Shown: piece by piece, positions 56,909-64,000 of the stretch
Layout: each line of letters opens with the position of its first letter
Numbering within the stretch: the stretch's first letter is position 1
Assembly (NCBI GenBank): GCA_947498065.1
Contig: CANMIS010000001.1
Span: forward strand, 887,000-950,999
From: an uncultured Erythrobacter sp.
GTDB lineage: Bacteria > Pseudomonadota > Alphaproteobacteria > Sphingomonadales > Sphingomonadaceae
DNA length: 64,000 bases
Direction: 5' to 3'
The notes under the pieces: generated by a model
Database searches by the model: none
Told to the model about the DNA's origin: nothing
What the model saw: only the letters and a program-made list of their open reading frames with translations
Made by a program: the position numbers and the translations under genes

Positions 56909-58513
56909 ATGAAGCCAATAACCGTCATCGGATTTCTCGGGTCAACGCTGGACGCTGCAAAGTTTGGGCCGGAGCGCTGGAACAAGTGGCGCCCCACTGT
57001 CAGCATCTGCATGCAAGAGGATCTGCGCGTCGATCGCTTCATTTTGATCCACGGCAGCTACCATCAACGCTTGGCCGACTTTGTGATGCAAGATATCCGC
57101 GATGTTTCGCCGGAAACCGAAATCGTCCCGCATCTCATGGACTTTGACGATGCCTGGGATTTTGAGGAGGTCTACGGCAAGCTCCACGACTTCGCGCGCG
57201 AATTTCCGTTTGATCCTGACGCGCAGGATTATCTGATCCACATCACCACTGGCACGCATGTGGCGCAGATCTGCCTGTTCCTGCTTACAGAAGCGCGCTT
57301 TCTTCCCGGCAAGCTCCTCCAAACTCAGCCACGCGGCGGCAAACCCCAGCCGGTCGGCTCGTGGGATTCGATCGATCTTGATCTCTCGCGTTACGATTCC
57401 ATCGCCAGCCGATTTGCTGAGACCAGCGCAGAAAGCGCCAGCTTCCTGAAAAGCGGGATTGAAACACGCAACGCCGGCTTTAACCGGATGATTGAGGAGA
57501 TAGAGCAGGTTGCCGGACGCAGCCGTGCGCCCATCCTGCTGATGGGGCCGACCGGGGCGGGCAAGAGCCAGCTTGCGCGCAAAGTCTACGAACTAAAGAA
57601 GCTGCGCCATCAGGTTGGCGGGCCATTCGTTGAGGTCAATTGCGCGACCTTAAAGGGTGACAGCGCGATGTCGGCCCTGTTTGGACATCGCAAGGGCGCA
57701 TTTACCGGCGCGGTTCAGGACCGGCCAGGTCTGCTGCGCAGCGCCGATAAGGGCGTGCTGTTCCTTGATGAGATTGGAGAGCTGGGCCTTGATGAGCAGG
57801 CGATGGTCCTGCGCGCGATTGAAGAGGGCCGATTTCTGCCAGTTGGCTCTGACAAGGAAGTGGCCAGTGATTTCCAATTGATTGCAGGCACCAATCGCAA
57901 TCTGATGGATATGGTCGCGCAAGGATCATTTCGCGATGATCTGTTCGCGCGGCTTAACCTGTGGACCTTCACCCTTCCTGGCCTGGCGCAGCGGCGCGAG
58001 GATATCGCTCCCAATCTTGATTACGAATTGGAGCGCTATGCAGAGCGCGAGGGCAACCGTGTCTCGTTCAACAAGGAAGCGCGCGAGCTATACCTGAGCT
58101 TTGCCGAGGGGCCCGCTGCGCCGTGGCAGGGCAATTTCCGCGATCTCGCCGCCAGCGTCACGCGCATGGCGACCTTGTCTGCCAGTGGCCGGATTGACCG
58201 GCCCGCGGTCGAACTGGAAGTAGCGCGCCTTGGCGGCCTTTGGTCTGGCAAGGCTGAAGGTAGTTCTGCGTCACGAGCGACGCTGGAGGAGGTTCTGGGC
58301 AAGGAACGGCTGAACGAGATTGACCCATTCGACCGGGTGCAGCTGGCGTTTGTCATCGAATCCTGCCGAGCGAGCCGGACTTTGTCGGAGGCCGGGCGAA
58401 CGCTGTTCGAAAGCTCTCGCCTGACCCGCAAATCCACCAATGATGCCGACCGATTGCGGAAGTATCTCGCTCGTTTTGGACTGGATTGGGAGGCTGTTTC
58501 CAATCGGGCGTAG
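56909..58513 (+). CDS. rtcR: RtcR, sigma-54 activator of RNA repair
   Basis: A 534-residue activator of rtcBA transcription. An N-terminal CARF-like sensor domain (about 1-185), thought to sense RNA ends or fragments, is followed by an AAA+ sigma-54 activation domain with Walker A GPTGAGKS (213-220), the sigma-54-contacting GAFTGA (263-268), LFLDEIGELGLDEQ and an arginine-finger region. A C-terminal DNA-binding helix-turn-helix follows (about 480-530). Start MKPITVIGF is the family start; upstream residues are AT-rich leader. Divergent from rtcB. Confidence 0.95.
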   Translation: MKPITVIGFLGSTLDAAKFGPERWNKWRPTVSICMQEDLRVDRFILIHGSYHQRLADFVMQDIRDVSPETEIVPHLMDFDDAWDFEEVYGKLHDFAREFPFDPDAQDYLIHITTGTHVAQICLFLLTEARFLPGKLLQTQPRGGKPQPVGSWDSIDLDLSRYDSIASRFAETSAESASFLKSGIETRNAGFNRMIEEIEQVAGRSRAPILLMGPTGAGKSQLARKVYELKKLRHQVGGPFVEVNCATLKGDSAMSALFGHRKGAFTGAVQDRPGLLRSADKGVLFLDEIGELGLDEQAMVLRAIEEGRFLPVGSDKEVASDFQLIAGTNRNLMDMVAQGSFRDDLFARLNLWTFTLPGLAQRREDIAPNLDYELERYAEREGNRVSFNKEARELYLSFAEGPAAPWQGNFRDLAASVTRMATLSASGRIDRPAVELEVARLGGLWSGKAEGSSASRATLEEVLGKERLNEIDPFDRVQLAFVIESCRASRTLSEAGRTLFESSRLTRKSTNDADRLRKYLARFGLDWEAVSNRA

Positions 58514-58715
58514 GGCGCTGCTGACGGAGGAGTTTGGTGAGAGCATTGCCAACTCGCCTGAGTTTCAGAGCGTGGTAGACCGCACGGCGGGCGCGATCCG
58601 GGATGACCGGCAGGTGGCGGAGATGCTGCGCGAAGTGCGCGGCAACTGATTGAGCGCTCCTACGCTGGAGGCCTCGCTGCAGGCGGTGCGGGGGTTTGGA
58701 ACACGTTTGCGATTT

Positions 58716-58734
58716 TCGAAAGTGTGACTTTTGA
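58716..58734. promoter_or_regulatory. Palindromic motif, copy A
   Basis: TCGAAAGTGTGACTTTTGA, inverted repeat with one mismatched pair around GTG. Shares the core AAAGTGTGACTTTTG with the copy at 58778 and resembles sites upstream of rtcB. Confidence 0.5.
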
Positions 58735-58777
58735 GGAAAATCACTTAACTTTAGAGTGTTAGCGCATGTTCGCGGTG

Positions 58778-58794
58778 CAAAAGTGTGACTTTTG
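58778..58794. promoter_or_regulatory. Palindromic motif, copy B
   Basis: CAAAAGTGTGACTTTTG is a perfect palindrome: 7-bp arms around GTG. The copy at 56762, which overlaps the rtcB promoter, is the same motif shortened by two central bases. Candidate protein-binding site, possibly for RtcR. Confidence 0.5.
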
Positions 58795-58917
58795 GCGAAA
58801 TGTGTGGGGCCCCACTGATGTTGGAATGTGTCGCTGCGATGCATAACCTGAAACCTGCTGAGAAACCGGGTTTAGACGTAGCGGGTCGCGGTGATGTAGG
58901 AAAATGGGAAGCAGCCG

Positions 58918-58958
58918 CGCTTTGTCACATAGTGAGATTTGCCGGGCAAAACAAAGCG
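58918..58958. ncRNA. Candidate three-way-junction RNA element
   Basis: Read on the plus strand: CGCTTTG (58918-58924), hairpin TCAC-ATA-GTGA (58925-58935), GA, hairpin TTTGC-CGG-GCAAA (58938-58950), A, CAAAGCG (58952-58958). The outer 7-bp stem encloses two short hairpins with almost no unpaired bases. The minus-strand transcript expected from the site at 59120-59136 would fold the same way. Confidence 0.45.
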
Positions 58959-59119
58959 AGCAAGGCGGGCAGTCACGTCAGGCTATATCGCCGGGCGATG
59001 TACGTCAATTACATGCACTGTCACCGTAATCGTAATCGTAATCTCGCGTAATCTACTCTTCGTTCTTGAGGATAAAATTCGAGCAAGATACTAGTAAACA
59101 ATACCTTTCTGCATCAGCG

Positions 59120-59136
59120 ATGCATACGGTGTGCCG
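59120..59136 (-). promoter_or_regulatory. Second sigma-54-like promoter
   Basis: On the minus strand CGGCACACCGTATGCAT has GG and GC ten bases apart and agrees with the rtcBA promoter at 14 of 17 positions. Transcription would begin near 59110 and run leftward through the non-coding palindrome-rich stretch. Confidence 0.55.
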
Positions 59137-59217
59137 GGTAAAATACCCGCTCACTAGTGGCTCGGTCGGGACCGGTTTCTCAACTGGGGAGACCAATGAA
59201 GGATATGGAGTTGTAGA

Positions 59218-60021
59218 TCACTCGGAAATGATGACACCTGTCCCAAGCAACATCTCACGCACAGCTTCAGTCCGATCAGGGCGAACCTTCCAGAGCCAAA
59301 GATTGTCGGCCAATTGGCCAAACTCGCTATCCGCGTCGCTCTCGATAAGCTCACGCAGGCTGCGGCCATCGGGCAAGCGGTGGTCCAGATGACCAAGGCC
59401 AACCATGTTGTATGGAAAGATGTCCCGGACCATGAAAAGGCGGCGCGGCTGTTCTACGCCCTTGTAAAAATCATGCGAGGTTTCATACCAGAGATCTGTG
59501 CGGCGTTCGTCCTCGGGACTATGCAAATTGCTATTGGAACCACCAAGATAGATGTCCGGCGCAGTCGCCGCATCGCGTTCGAAACCAAAACCGTAGTCCC
59601 ACTGCCGTAATTGGGACAAATTATTGATTAGCTCATGACAATCAGCAGTACCACAAACTAAATGCGGATGATTGACTATTACATTCACACAAATCGTCCT
59701 AATCTCGGGTGAAAAACCAAAATAAATCGTGGCGAAACTGTCGTATCCGGGGTTCTTACTTCCGGTAGGATTGGCAGCTAAGGAAAAGCTGCGAATGCCC
59801 TCCATTCTTTGTTCAAGCACCTTCTTATGGAAGGTCCCTTCCCATTTCTTATATTCCCCACGCCCAGTTCCATCATAGGCTGAAAAATAAGACGGAGGGA
59901 CACCCAGTTTCTGCATCGCTCCTTCTAACTGACGATAGGCCTGCATCATTTCAGAAGATGTCGGCATCTCAGGAGTATGTCGGCAAAAGCCAATACAGGT
60001 AGCTTGGGTCATGAGTTCCAC
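59218..60021 (-). CDS. Putative immunity protein of the Rhs toxin
   Basis: A 267-residue soluble protein without signal peptide or membrane helix. I do not recognise a family with certainty. It begins at a GTG placed directly after the stop of the Rhs gene (TAAGTG), with GAGG seven bases upstream; an ATG three codons later is an alternative. The gene is clearly AT-richer than the surrounding genome. Its place immediately downstream of a polymorphic-toxin-like Rhs gene, translational closeness and foreign composition are the standard signs of a cognate immunity gene. This is inference from context. Confidence 0.6.
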   Translation of the reverse strand: MELMTQATCIGFCRHTPEMPTSSEMMQAYRQLEGAMQKLGVPPSYFSAYDGTGRGEYKKWEGTFHKKVLEQRMEGIRSFSLAANPTGSKNPGYDSFATIYFGFSPEIRTICVNVIVNHPHLVCGTADCHELINNLSQLRQWDYGFGFERDAATAPDIYLGGSNSNLHSPEDERRTDLWYETSHDFYKGVEQPRRLFMVRDIFPYNMVGLGHLDHRLPDGRSLRELIESDADSEFGQLADNLWLWKVRPDRTEAVREMLLGTGVIISE

Positions 60022-63000
60022 TTACTGGCCTCGCGGCAGAACAACTCGGGGATTCAAGGGCATGAATCCCTGTTCAACGATCTGCGGATTTAACGCAACA
60101 TTTCTATCGATAAGCACCTGACTAACGTCAGTCGCTGACTGTACCTCAACACGGGCTACCCTTCCATCGAAATAGCGACCGAGGACGTCAGGCCGAAGGT
60201 TGGGACTTATCGTTCGAGGTGTCAATCCCAGCCCTGCATTATAGCCCTGATTGAGGAAAACCGCCTCAACCTCTGGATTTCGGGCCAGTAAGATCGCCTC
60301 ACGATAACTTTGCCATTGGTGTGCAGTAGTGTCTCCAGTGGCCTGCGCTCTACCGAAAATCTTCGCCTTAACCTGTTGTGGCGTCAGGCGGAGCGGCACA
60401 CTCTCTGCGGCCCTTGCACTTCGCCCTAGCAGACCAGCCTTTGTGGCACCTGCGACCGGAACGAATGTGCTGAAAATTTCACCGCCAATCACATTCGCTC
60501 GGGTAGTGCTGGTGCTTGATATTGCGGTTATAGCACGCTGTGCCAATGCTCCAGCCGTATTGGTTTGAAGCGTATTGATGGCATCTCCAACAGAAGAGGC
60601 TATCCCCCGCCCTACGCCAAAAGGATCAGCAAGAAGTTGAGGCGTTGCAAGCGCGCCCTGGATGAGCCCCGATCCGACACCAACCATGGTATCAACGGAG
60701 TTGAGGACAGGAGCGGCAAAGGGCACTCTAGAACGGATCCCCTCGCTGGAGGCAATATAGCTTTCGCGGCCACTCGATACGTTACCAGCTAAATTGTTTG
60801 TAGTTGGAGCAAGAGCTCTTGCTCCGAAATAGCTTACAACAACCGGGTTGGTAGCCGCCTGCCGCAGAAAGAGATCTAGAGCAGAACTGGCCGCTTGGCC
60901 GAGAACATCACCGGCCCCATCGGCAATCCGGCTTCCAATCACGAGAATTTCATTGAAGCCACCTGAGATCGCATCAAGGCGAGCCTGCACCCAGCCTCCC
61001 GTTGCCTCTGAGGTTCCTTCACCGAAGACCAAGTCTTGCAACCAATCGACTTTGGACTCACCAAAATAATTCGTAGTCAGCCCAGCGCCTGGGTCAAAAA
61101 CCAGCCCATCCGCCCAAGTTGGTAAGAAACTCAGGTGTGGAATTTTCCCCGCTCCACCCAAGTTCCGCGCGCTGCCGCCGGACTCGGAAGGATTTTCTGC
61201 CAATTGTCGCTTCGCACCCCCGGCGATTGCCCCCCCGAGCGCTTGTCCGAGCGCCTGTCCTATGACGTCGGGAAGGCCCGCCTCGATGGCACGGCCAAAG
61301 CTGGAACCTTCAATAGCAGAACGTGTGGCTGCGCTGGCAATGGCCGAAGCTGAGGAGCGAGCAAGAGTATTCGCGAAGCTGCTAGAGTCGCCTCCGAGAC
61401 GGCGACCCAGCGCGCCCCCCGCAGCCGAGCCAACACCCGCCGCTGCCACGCCAACAAAGGAGAACTTGGACTGCAGACCAGTGGCCGTCGCGGCACCTTG
61501 CGTAAGAGCGCTACCTACGGCTCCACGTGCGATATCGCCTAGAACCTTACTGCCAGCGAACGCTCCATTGCCCACGATGCCGCCCGCTGCGATCCCACCC
61601 AAAGCGCCGAGACCGGCCAGCGCAACGCCTTTGAAGCTGAACTTCTCTTGGATTCCTGTGGTAATCCCGACAGCCTGACTGGCAATGGAACCGGCGGCAG
61701 CGGCCGTAACCGCTCCTGCAATGCCAGCTGCGGAACCAATACCAATACCGGTTGCGCCTATAGTCGAGCCAGCAAATGTTGTTGCAGCAGCACCTGCTGC
61801 CGGAGCAGAACCGAATCCAAGACCTGCGAAGAATTTCGCAGCAGCCCCTTTAGTGGCAACCACAACGGCCACAGCCACCACAGCGAGCAGTACTGCACCA
61901 AAGACGCCGCATTTGTTGCCTTTTTGGTTTACGGGCGCTGGAGTGGTTGGTGAGGTATCACCGATTGCGCTGCTTGGATCGTAGGGTTTGATCGTGCTGG
62001 CGTTGTGGTGCACGCGCTGGACGCCTGATGGGATTATCAGGTTGCGGCCTTCGATCAGCGGCTCTCGCCCGCTCAGCCCATTGGTTTCAGCCAGCTTGTA
62101 CCACAGCGACCCATCGCCCCACACCTGGGCAGCGATGGCTTGCAGGGTCTCGCCCCCGCGCACAGTGTAGGTGCCGCCGCCGGCGCCCTGAGCGTAAGAG
62201 TTGATCGCATCGTAATCACCGCCAAAGTCAGCATAGCCAACCCCGTAATCGCGATTGTTGCGGAACGCGCCGGTATTGCCCGAGGTGTCTGCGCCGCGCT
62301 CCGCGATCGAGCGTTCATAGGTGACATTGGCGGTGCCATCATTGCCAACCCGGCCGAGCTCTTTGCCGCCAAAGCGATAGGTAATCTCGGACGGATCGCC
62401 CGTGGTGTAGTTGTTATCCCGTTCCTTGCGCGCGATCACCTGGCCTTCTGCGTTGGTGATATAGCTGACCGAACGCGGACGCCCATCATTGATCTGCGCG
62501 CTTTGCAGGACCCCTGCCCCGTCATAACGGTAGGTTGAGGTGAACACGGTGTTGGAAGATGAGCCGGTGTTCTCATCAAAACGAACCTGGCTCTGCACGG
62601 CGCCATCGAACCAGACATAGCTGTTATCGGTGCGCGTATTGGGCACCGCGCTGCTAGAGCCATTCTTCGAGTTGGTGGTCGTTGTGTAAGCGAGCGTGTT
62701 ATCAGCGTTGTATGCGTTGGCCGTGACCGCCCTAAAGATGTCGGTCCCTTTCTTGGTGTCGGTCGTCTCGCTCGCGGTTGTGCCATCGGCGTTATAGGCA
62801 ACCGCCCGGCTGAAGACGGCTGTCGTGCTATATGCTGCGTAATCGTTCTGGGTCTTAACCCGGCCGAGCTTATCATAGGTGAAGGTGGCCTGACGCGTGC
62901 CCGCGCCCGGAGCAGTGATGTAATCCGCGATGACTACGCTTTGTGCGTTGTTTTGCATGGCCAGTTCGAACAACTCGCCCTCAAAACCGCTTTCCGCTTG

Positions 63001-64000
63001 GTCAACCTGGGTCAGCCGGCCTCCTGCATCATAGATGTAATTCTCACGCACCTCAGCCGTGTAGCTGGCCGTTTCCCAATAGCCGGTCTGATCACCTGAG
63101 CCGCCGCCGCCAAAGTCGCCGTCACCAATGCCGGGATCAATGATCGGCTGCGTATTTCCGGTATTAACCCAATAGCGATAGGAAGCGCTCTTTTCGTGCC
63201 ATACTTCAGTGCGCTGACCGGCCTTGTTGTAGAGGATATCGCGCCCTTGATAGCCGCGCTTTATCTGGCCATTTAGCAGCTTCCCTTGCGAGGTCACCAC
63301 GCGGTTCATGCTGTCGTAGCGGTACCAGTTGTCCTGAGTGGAGTTGCTGCTCGACACGGTCTGATCGGAGGCGATCGAGCGATAGGTCGCCTCGCTACGG
63401 CGGATATTGCCGTTGGCATCATACGCCCAGGTGAGCGATGCGGCCGGAAGATCAGGCCCGCCCACTTCGCTCCAGCTGGTTATCCGGCCCAGCGCATCGT
63501 AATCGGCGCTCTGGCTTTGCGTGGTGCGATCCCAAGTGCTGGTATAGGTCTCAGTATCGTAATCATTCCAATTGAAGTCGTATGTGCTGGCACCGCGATC
63601 GGTTGTAACTTGCGAGGTTAGGTTGCCGACCTCATTGTAACCGTAGGTGGTTTTCAGTTCCTGGAAGTTGCCGCTGTTAACAACGCCTGAGACATTGGCG
63701 ATGCTCTTCAGTTTGCCAGTGTTGTGATAGAGGTAGGTCTGGTTCACCCCGTTGCCGGCCATATTGCTCAACCGCCCGGCAACATCGTAAGTGTAGCCGT
63801 AGGTGTGATTGCCAAGATCAGTGCGGCTGGTGGTCCGGCCAAAGATATCTTCATCGGTGCTGGAGCCGAGACCGCCAGTATAGGCTACATTGGTTGTCCA
63901 ACCACCAACGCCGCCAATGCTGTCGTCCCAACTATAGCTGGTGTTTGTTACATCGCCGCCAAAGGCGCGTTGTGAGGTGACGCGTCCGAGCGCGTCGTAA
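60022..64000 (-). CDS. Rhs/YD-repeat protein with LysM and nuclease-like C-terminus (partial)
   Basis: The frame is open to the right edge, so the N-terminus is missing; about 1,326 residues are visible. Order: many YD/Rhs repeats (YDALGR, YDAGGRL, YDKLGRV) to about 62200; LysM domain (YTVRGGETLQAIAAQVWGDGSLWYKLAETNGL, about 62025-62180); hydrophobic Gly/Ala-rich region (about 61150-61920); linker; last 125 residues (about 60025-60400) with LNQGYNAGLGL and SPNLRPDVLGRYFDG ending in VEVQS, resembling a restriction-endonuclease-type toxin fold (D...ExQ). No DPxG-type Rhs core motif was seen before the tail. A secreted or contact-dependent effector is likely. Confidence 0.8.
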   Translation of the reverse strand, partial: YDALGRVTSQRAFGGDVTNTSYSWDDSIGGVGGWTTNVAYTGGLGSSTDEDIFGRTTSRTDLGNHTYGYTYDVAGRLSNMAGNGVNQTYLYHNTGKLKSIANVSGVVNSGNFQELKTTYGYNEVGNLTSQVTTDRGASTYDFNWNDYDTETYTSTWDRTTQSQSADYDALGRITSWSEVGGPDLPAASLTWAYDANGNIRRSEATYRSIASDQTVSSSNSTQDNWYRYDSMNRVVTSQGKLLNGQIKRGYQGRDILYNKAGQRTEVWHEKSASYRYWVNTGNTQPIIDPGIGDGDFGGGGSGDQTGYWETASYTAEVRENYIYDAGGRLTQVDQAESGFEGELFELAMQNNAQSVVIADYITAPGAGTRQATFTYDKLGRVKTQNDYAAYSTTAVFSRAVAYNADGTTASETTDTKKGTDIFRAVTANAYNADNTLAYTTTTNSKNGSSSAVPNTRTDNSYVWFDGAVQSQVRFDENTGSSSNTVFTSTYRYDGAGVLQSAQINDGRPRSVSYITNAEGQVIARKERDNNYTTGDPSEITYRFGGKELGRVGNDGTANVTYERSIAERGADTSGNTGAFRNNRDYGVGYADFGGDYDAINSYAQGAGGGTYTVRGGETLQAIAAQVWGDGSLWYKLAETNGLSGREPLIEGRNLIIPSGVQRVHHNASTIKPYDPSSAIGDTSPTTPAPVNQKGNKCGVFGAVLLAVVAVAVVVATKGAAAKFFAGLGFGSAPAAGAAATTFAGSTIGATGIGIGSAAGIAGAVTAAAAGSIASQAVGITTGIQEKFSFKGVALAGLGALGGIAAGGIVGNGAFAGSKVLGDIARGAVGSALTQGAATATGLQSKFSFVGVAAAGVGSAAGGALGRRLGGDSSSFANTLARSSASAIASAATRSAIEGSSFGRAIEAGLPDVIGQALGQALGGAIAGGAKRQLAENPSESGGSARNLGGAGKIPHLSFLPTWADGLVFDPGAGLTTNYFGESKVDWLQDLVFGEGTSEATGGWVQARLDAISGGFNEILVIGSRIADGAGDVLGQAASSALDLFLRQAATNPVVVSYFGARALAPTTNNLAGNVSSGRESYIASSEGIRSRVPFAAPVLNSVDTMVGVGSGLIQGALATPQLLADPFGVGRGIASSVGDAINTLQTNTAGALAQRAITAISSTSTTRANVIGGEIFSTFVPVAGATKAGLLGRSARAAESVPLRLTPQQVKAKIFGRAQATGDTTAHQWQSYREAILLARNPEVEAVFLNQGYNAGLGLTPRTISPNLRPDVLGRYFDGRVARVEVQSATDVSQVLIDRNVALNPQIVEQGFMPLNPRVVLPRGQ

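Larger units (their letters stand above)
58514..59217. other. Non-coding, palindrome-rich region between rtcR and immunity gene
   Basis: About 700 bases without a convincing protein gene. It holds two related palindromes (58716-58734, 58778-58794), GTGGGGCCCCAC (58804-58815), a three-way fold (58918-58958), a CGTAAT hexamer repeat (59025-59042), small hairpins TGCATC-AGC-GATGCA (59110-59124) and CGGGTA-AAA-TACCCG (59135-59149), and a second sigma-54-like site (59120-59136). The right part is visibly richer in A and T than the rest of the window. Confidence 0.6.

Noticed and set aside
58440..58649. Short frame ending REVRGN after the rtcR stop
   Set aside because: Protein-like at its C-terminus, but it overlaps rtcR in another frame and has only weak start options. 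Could be a relic of an older gene; not enough to annotate.
58696..58711. TTGGAACACGTTTGCG as a plus-strand sigma-54 site
   Set aside because: Only nine bases between GG and GC instead of ten, and poor match to the -24 element.
59134..59149. CGGGTA-AAA-TACCCG hairpin as terminator of the immunity gene
   Set aside because: Short stem with no T-run on the minus strand and it overlaps the second sigma-54-like site; a terminator role is not supported.

Overview
The window reads as a GC-rich, densely packed chromosome segment of an alphaproteobacterium, most likely Sphingomonadales (Erythrobacteraceae-like). This placement is inferred from the gene set: an Entner-Doudoroff cluster with a LacI-type regulator, DUF465/DUF1465 genes, a PtsP-RodZ-like-CpoB-TilS run, a TonB receptor behind a Fur-box-like site, and a compact chemosensory operon. 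No rRNA, tRNA or CRISPR array was found. No insertion sequence was recognised.

Layout: (1) 1-6 kb: end of a potassium-channel gene, a DUF1761 membrane protein, rimO, a DnaJ-type zinc-finger membrane protein, a LuxR-HTH/hydrolase fusion and two small secreted proteins. (2) 6-15 kb: transglutaminase-like protein, LacI regulator, then zwf-edd-glk and a divergent PEP-carboxylase-like gene with overlapping ends. (3) 15-23 kb: L,D-transpeptidase, the minus-strand ptsP / rodZ-like / cpoB / tilS run, two divergent DUF465 genes, DUF1465, and a perfect 29-bp inverted repeat. (4) 23-38 kb: metabolic and transport genes (glpK, MBL hydrolase, nadA, EamA, ene-reductase, lipB, methyltransferase, MFS, ArsC-like, TonB receptor, orphan [2Fe-2S] subunit, class II aldolase, MATE). 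(5) 39-54 kb: cheA-W-Y-B-R, a GGDEF-EAL protein, a chemoreceptor, a large S8 peptidase carrying nine FYGDI heptads, and a TPR-GGDEF-EAL protein. No flagellar genes lie nearby. (6) 54-59 kb: RNA-repair locus rtcBA with divergent rtcR. (7) 59-64 kb: the end of a large Rhs/YD-repeat-LysM protein with a nuclease-like tail, followed by a likely immunity gene.

The most unusual signal is around rtcR. The rtcBA promoter is an excellent sigma-54 site (TGGCACACCATCTGCAT). A second site on the same strand, 14 of 17 bases identical (CGGCACACCGTATGCAT), lies at 59120-59136. It has no convincing protein gene downstream and faces a palindrome-rich non-coding stretch that could form a compact three-way RNA fold. 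Related palindromes of the type CAAAAGTGTGACTTTTG occur both upstream of rtcB and downstream of rtcR. I infer a candidate RtcR/sigma-54-controlled non-coding RNA next to the RNA-repair operon. This needs experimental or comparative proof.

Other points worth attention: a putative new Rhs toxin/immunity pair; the FYGDI-repeat surface peptidase beside c-di-GMP proteins; tilS without a normal start codon before its PP-loop; a PEP-carboxylase homologue with altered catalytic motifs in the Entner-Doudoroff operon; and a hydrolase with Thr at the nucleophile position fused to a LuxR-type HTH.
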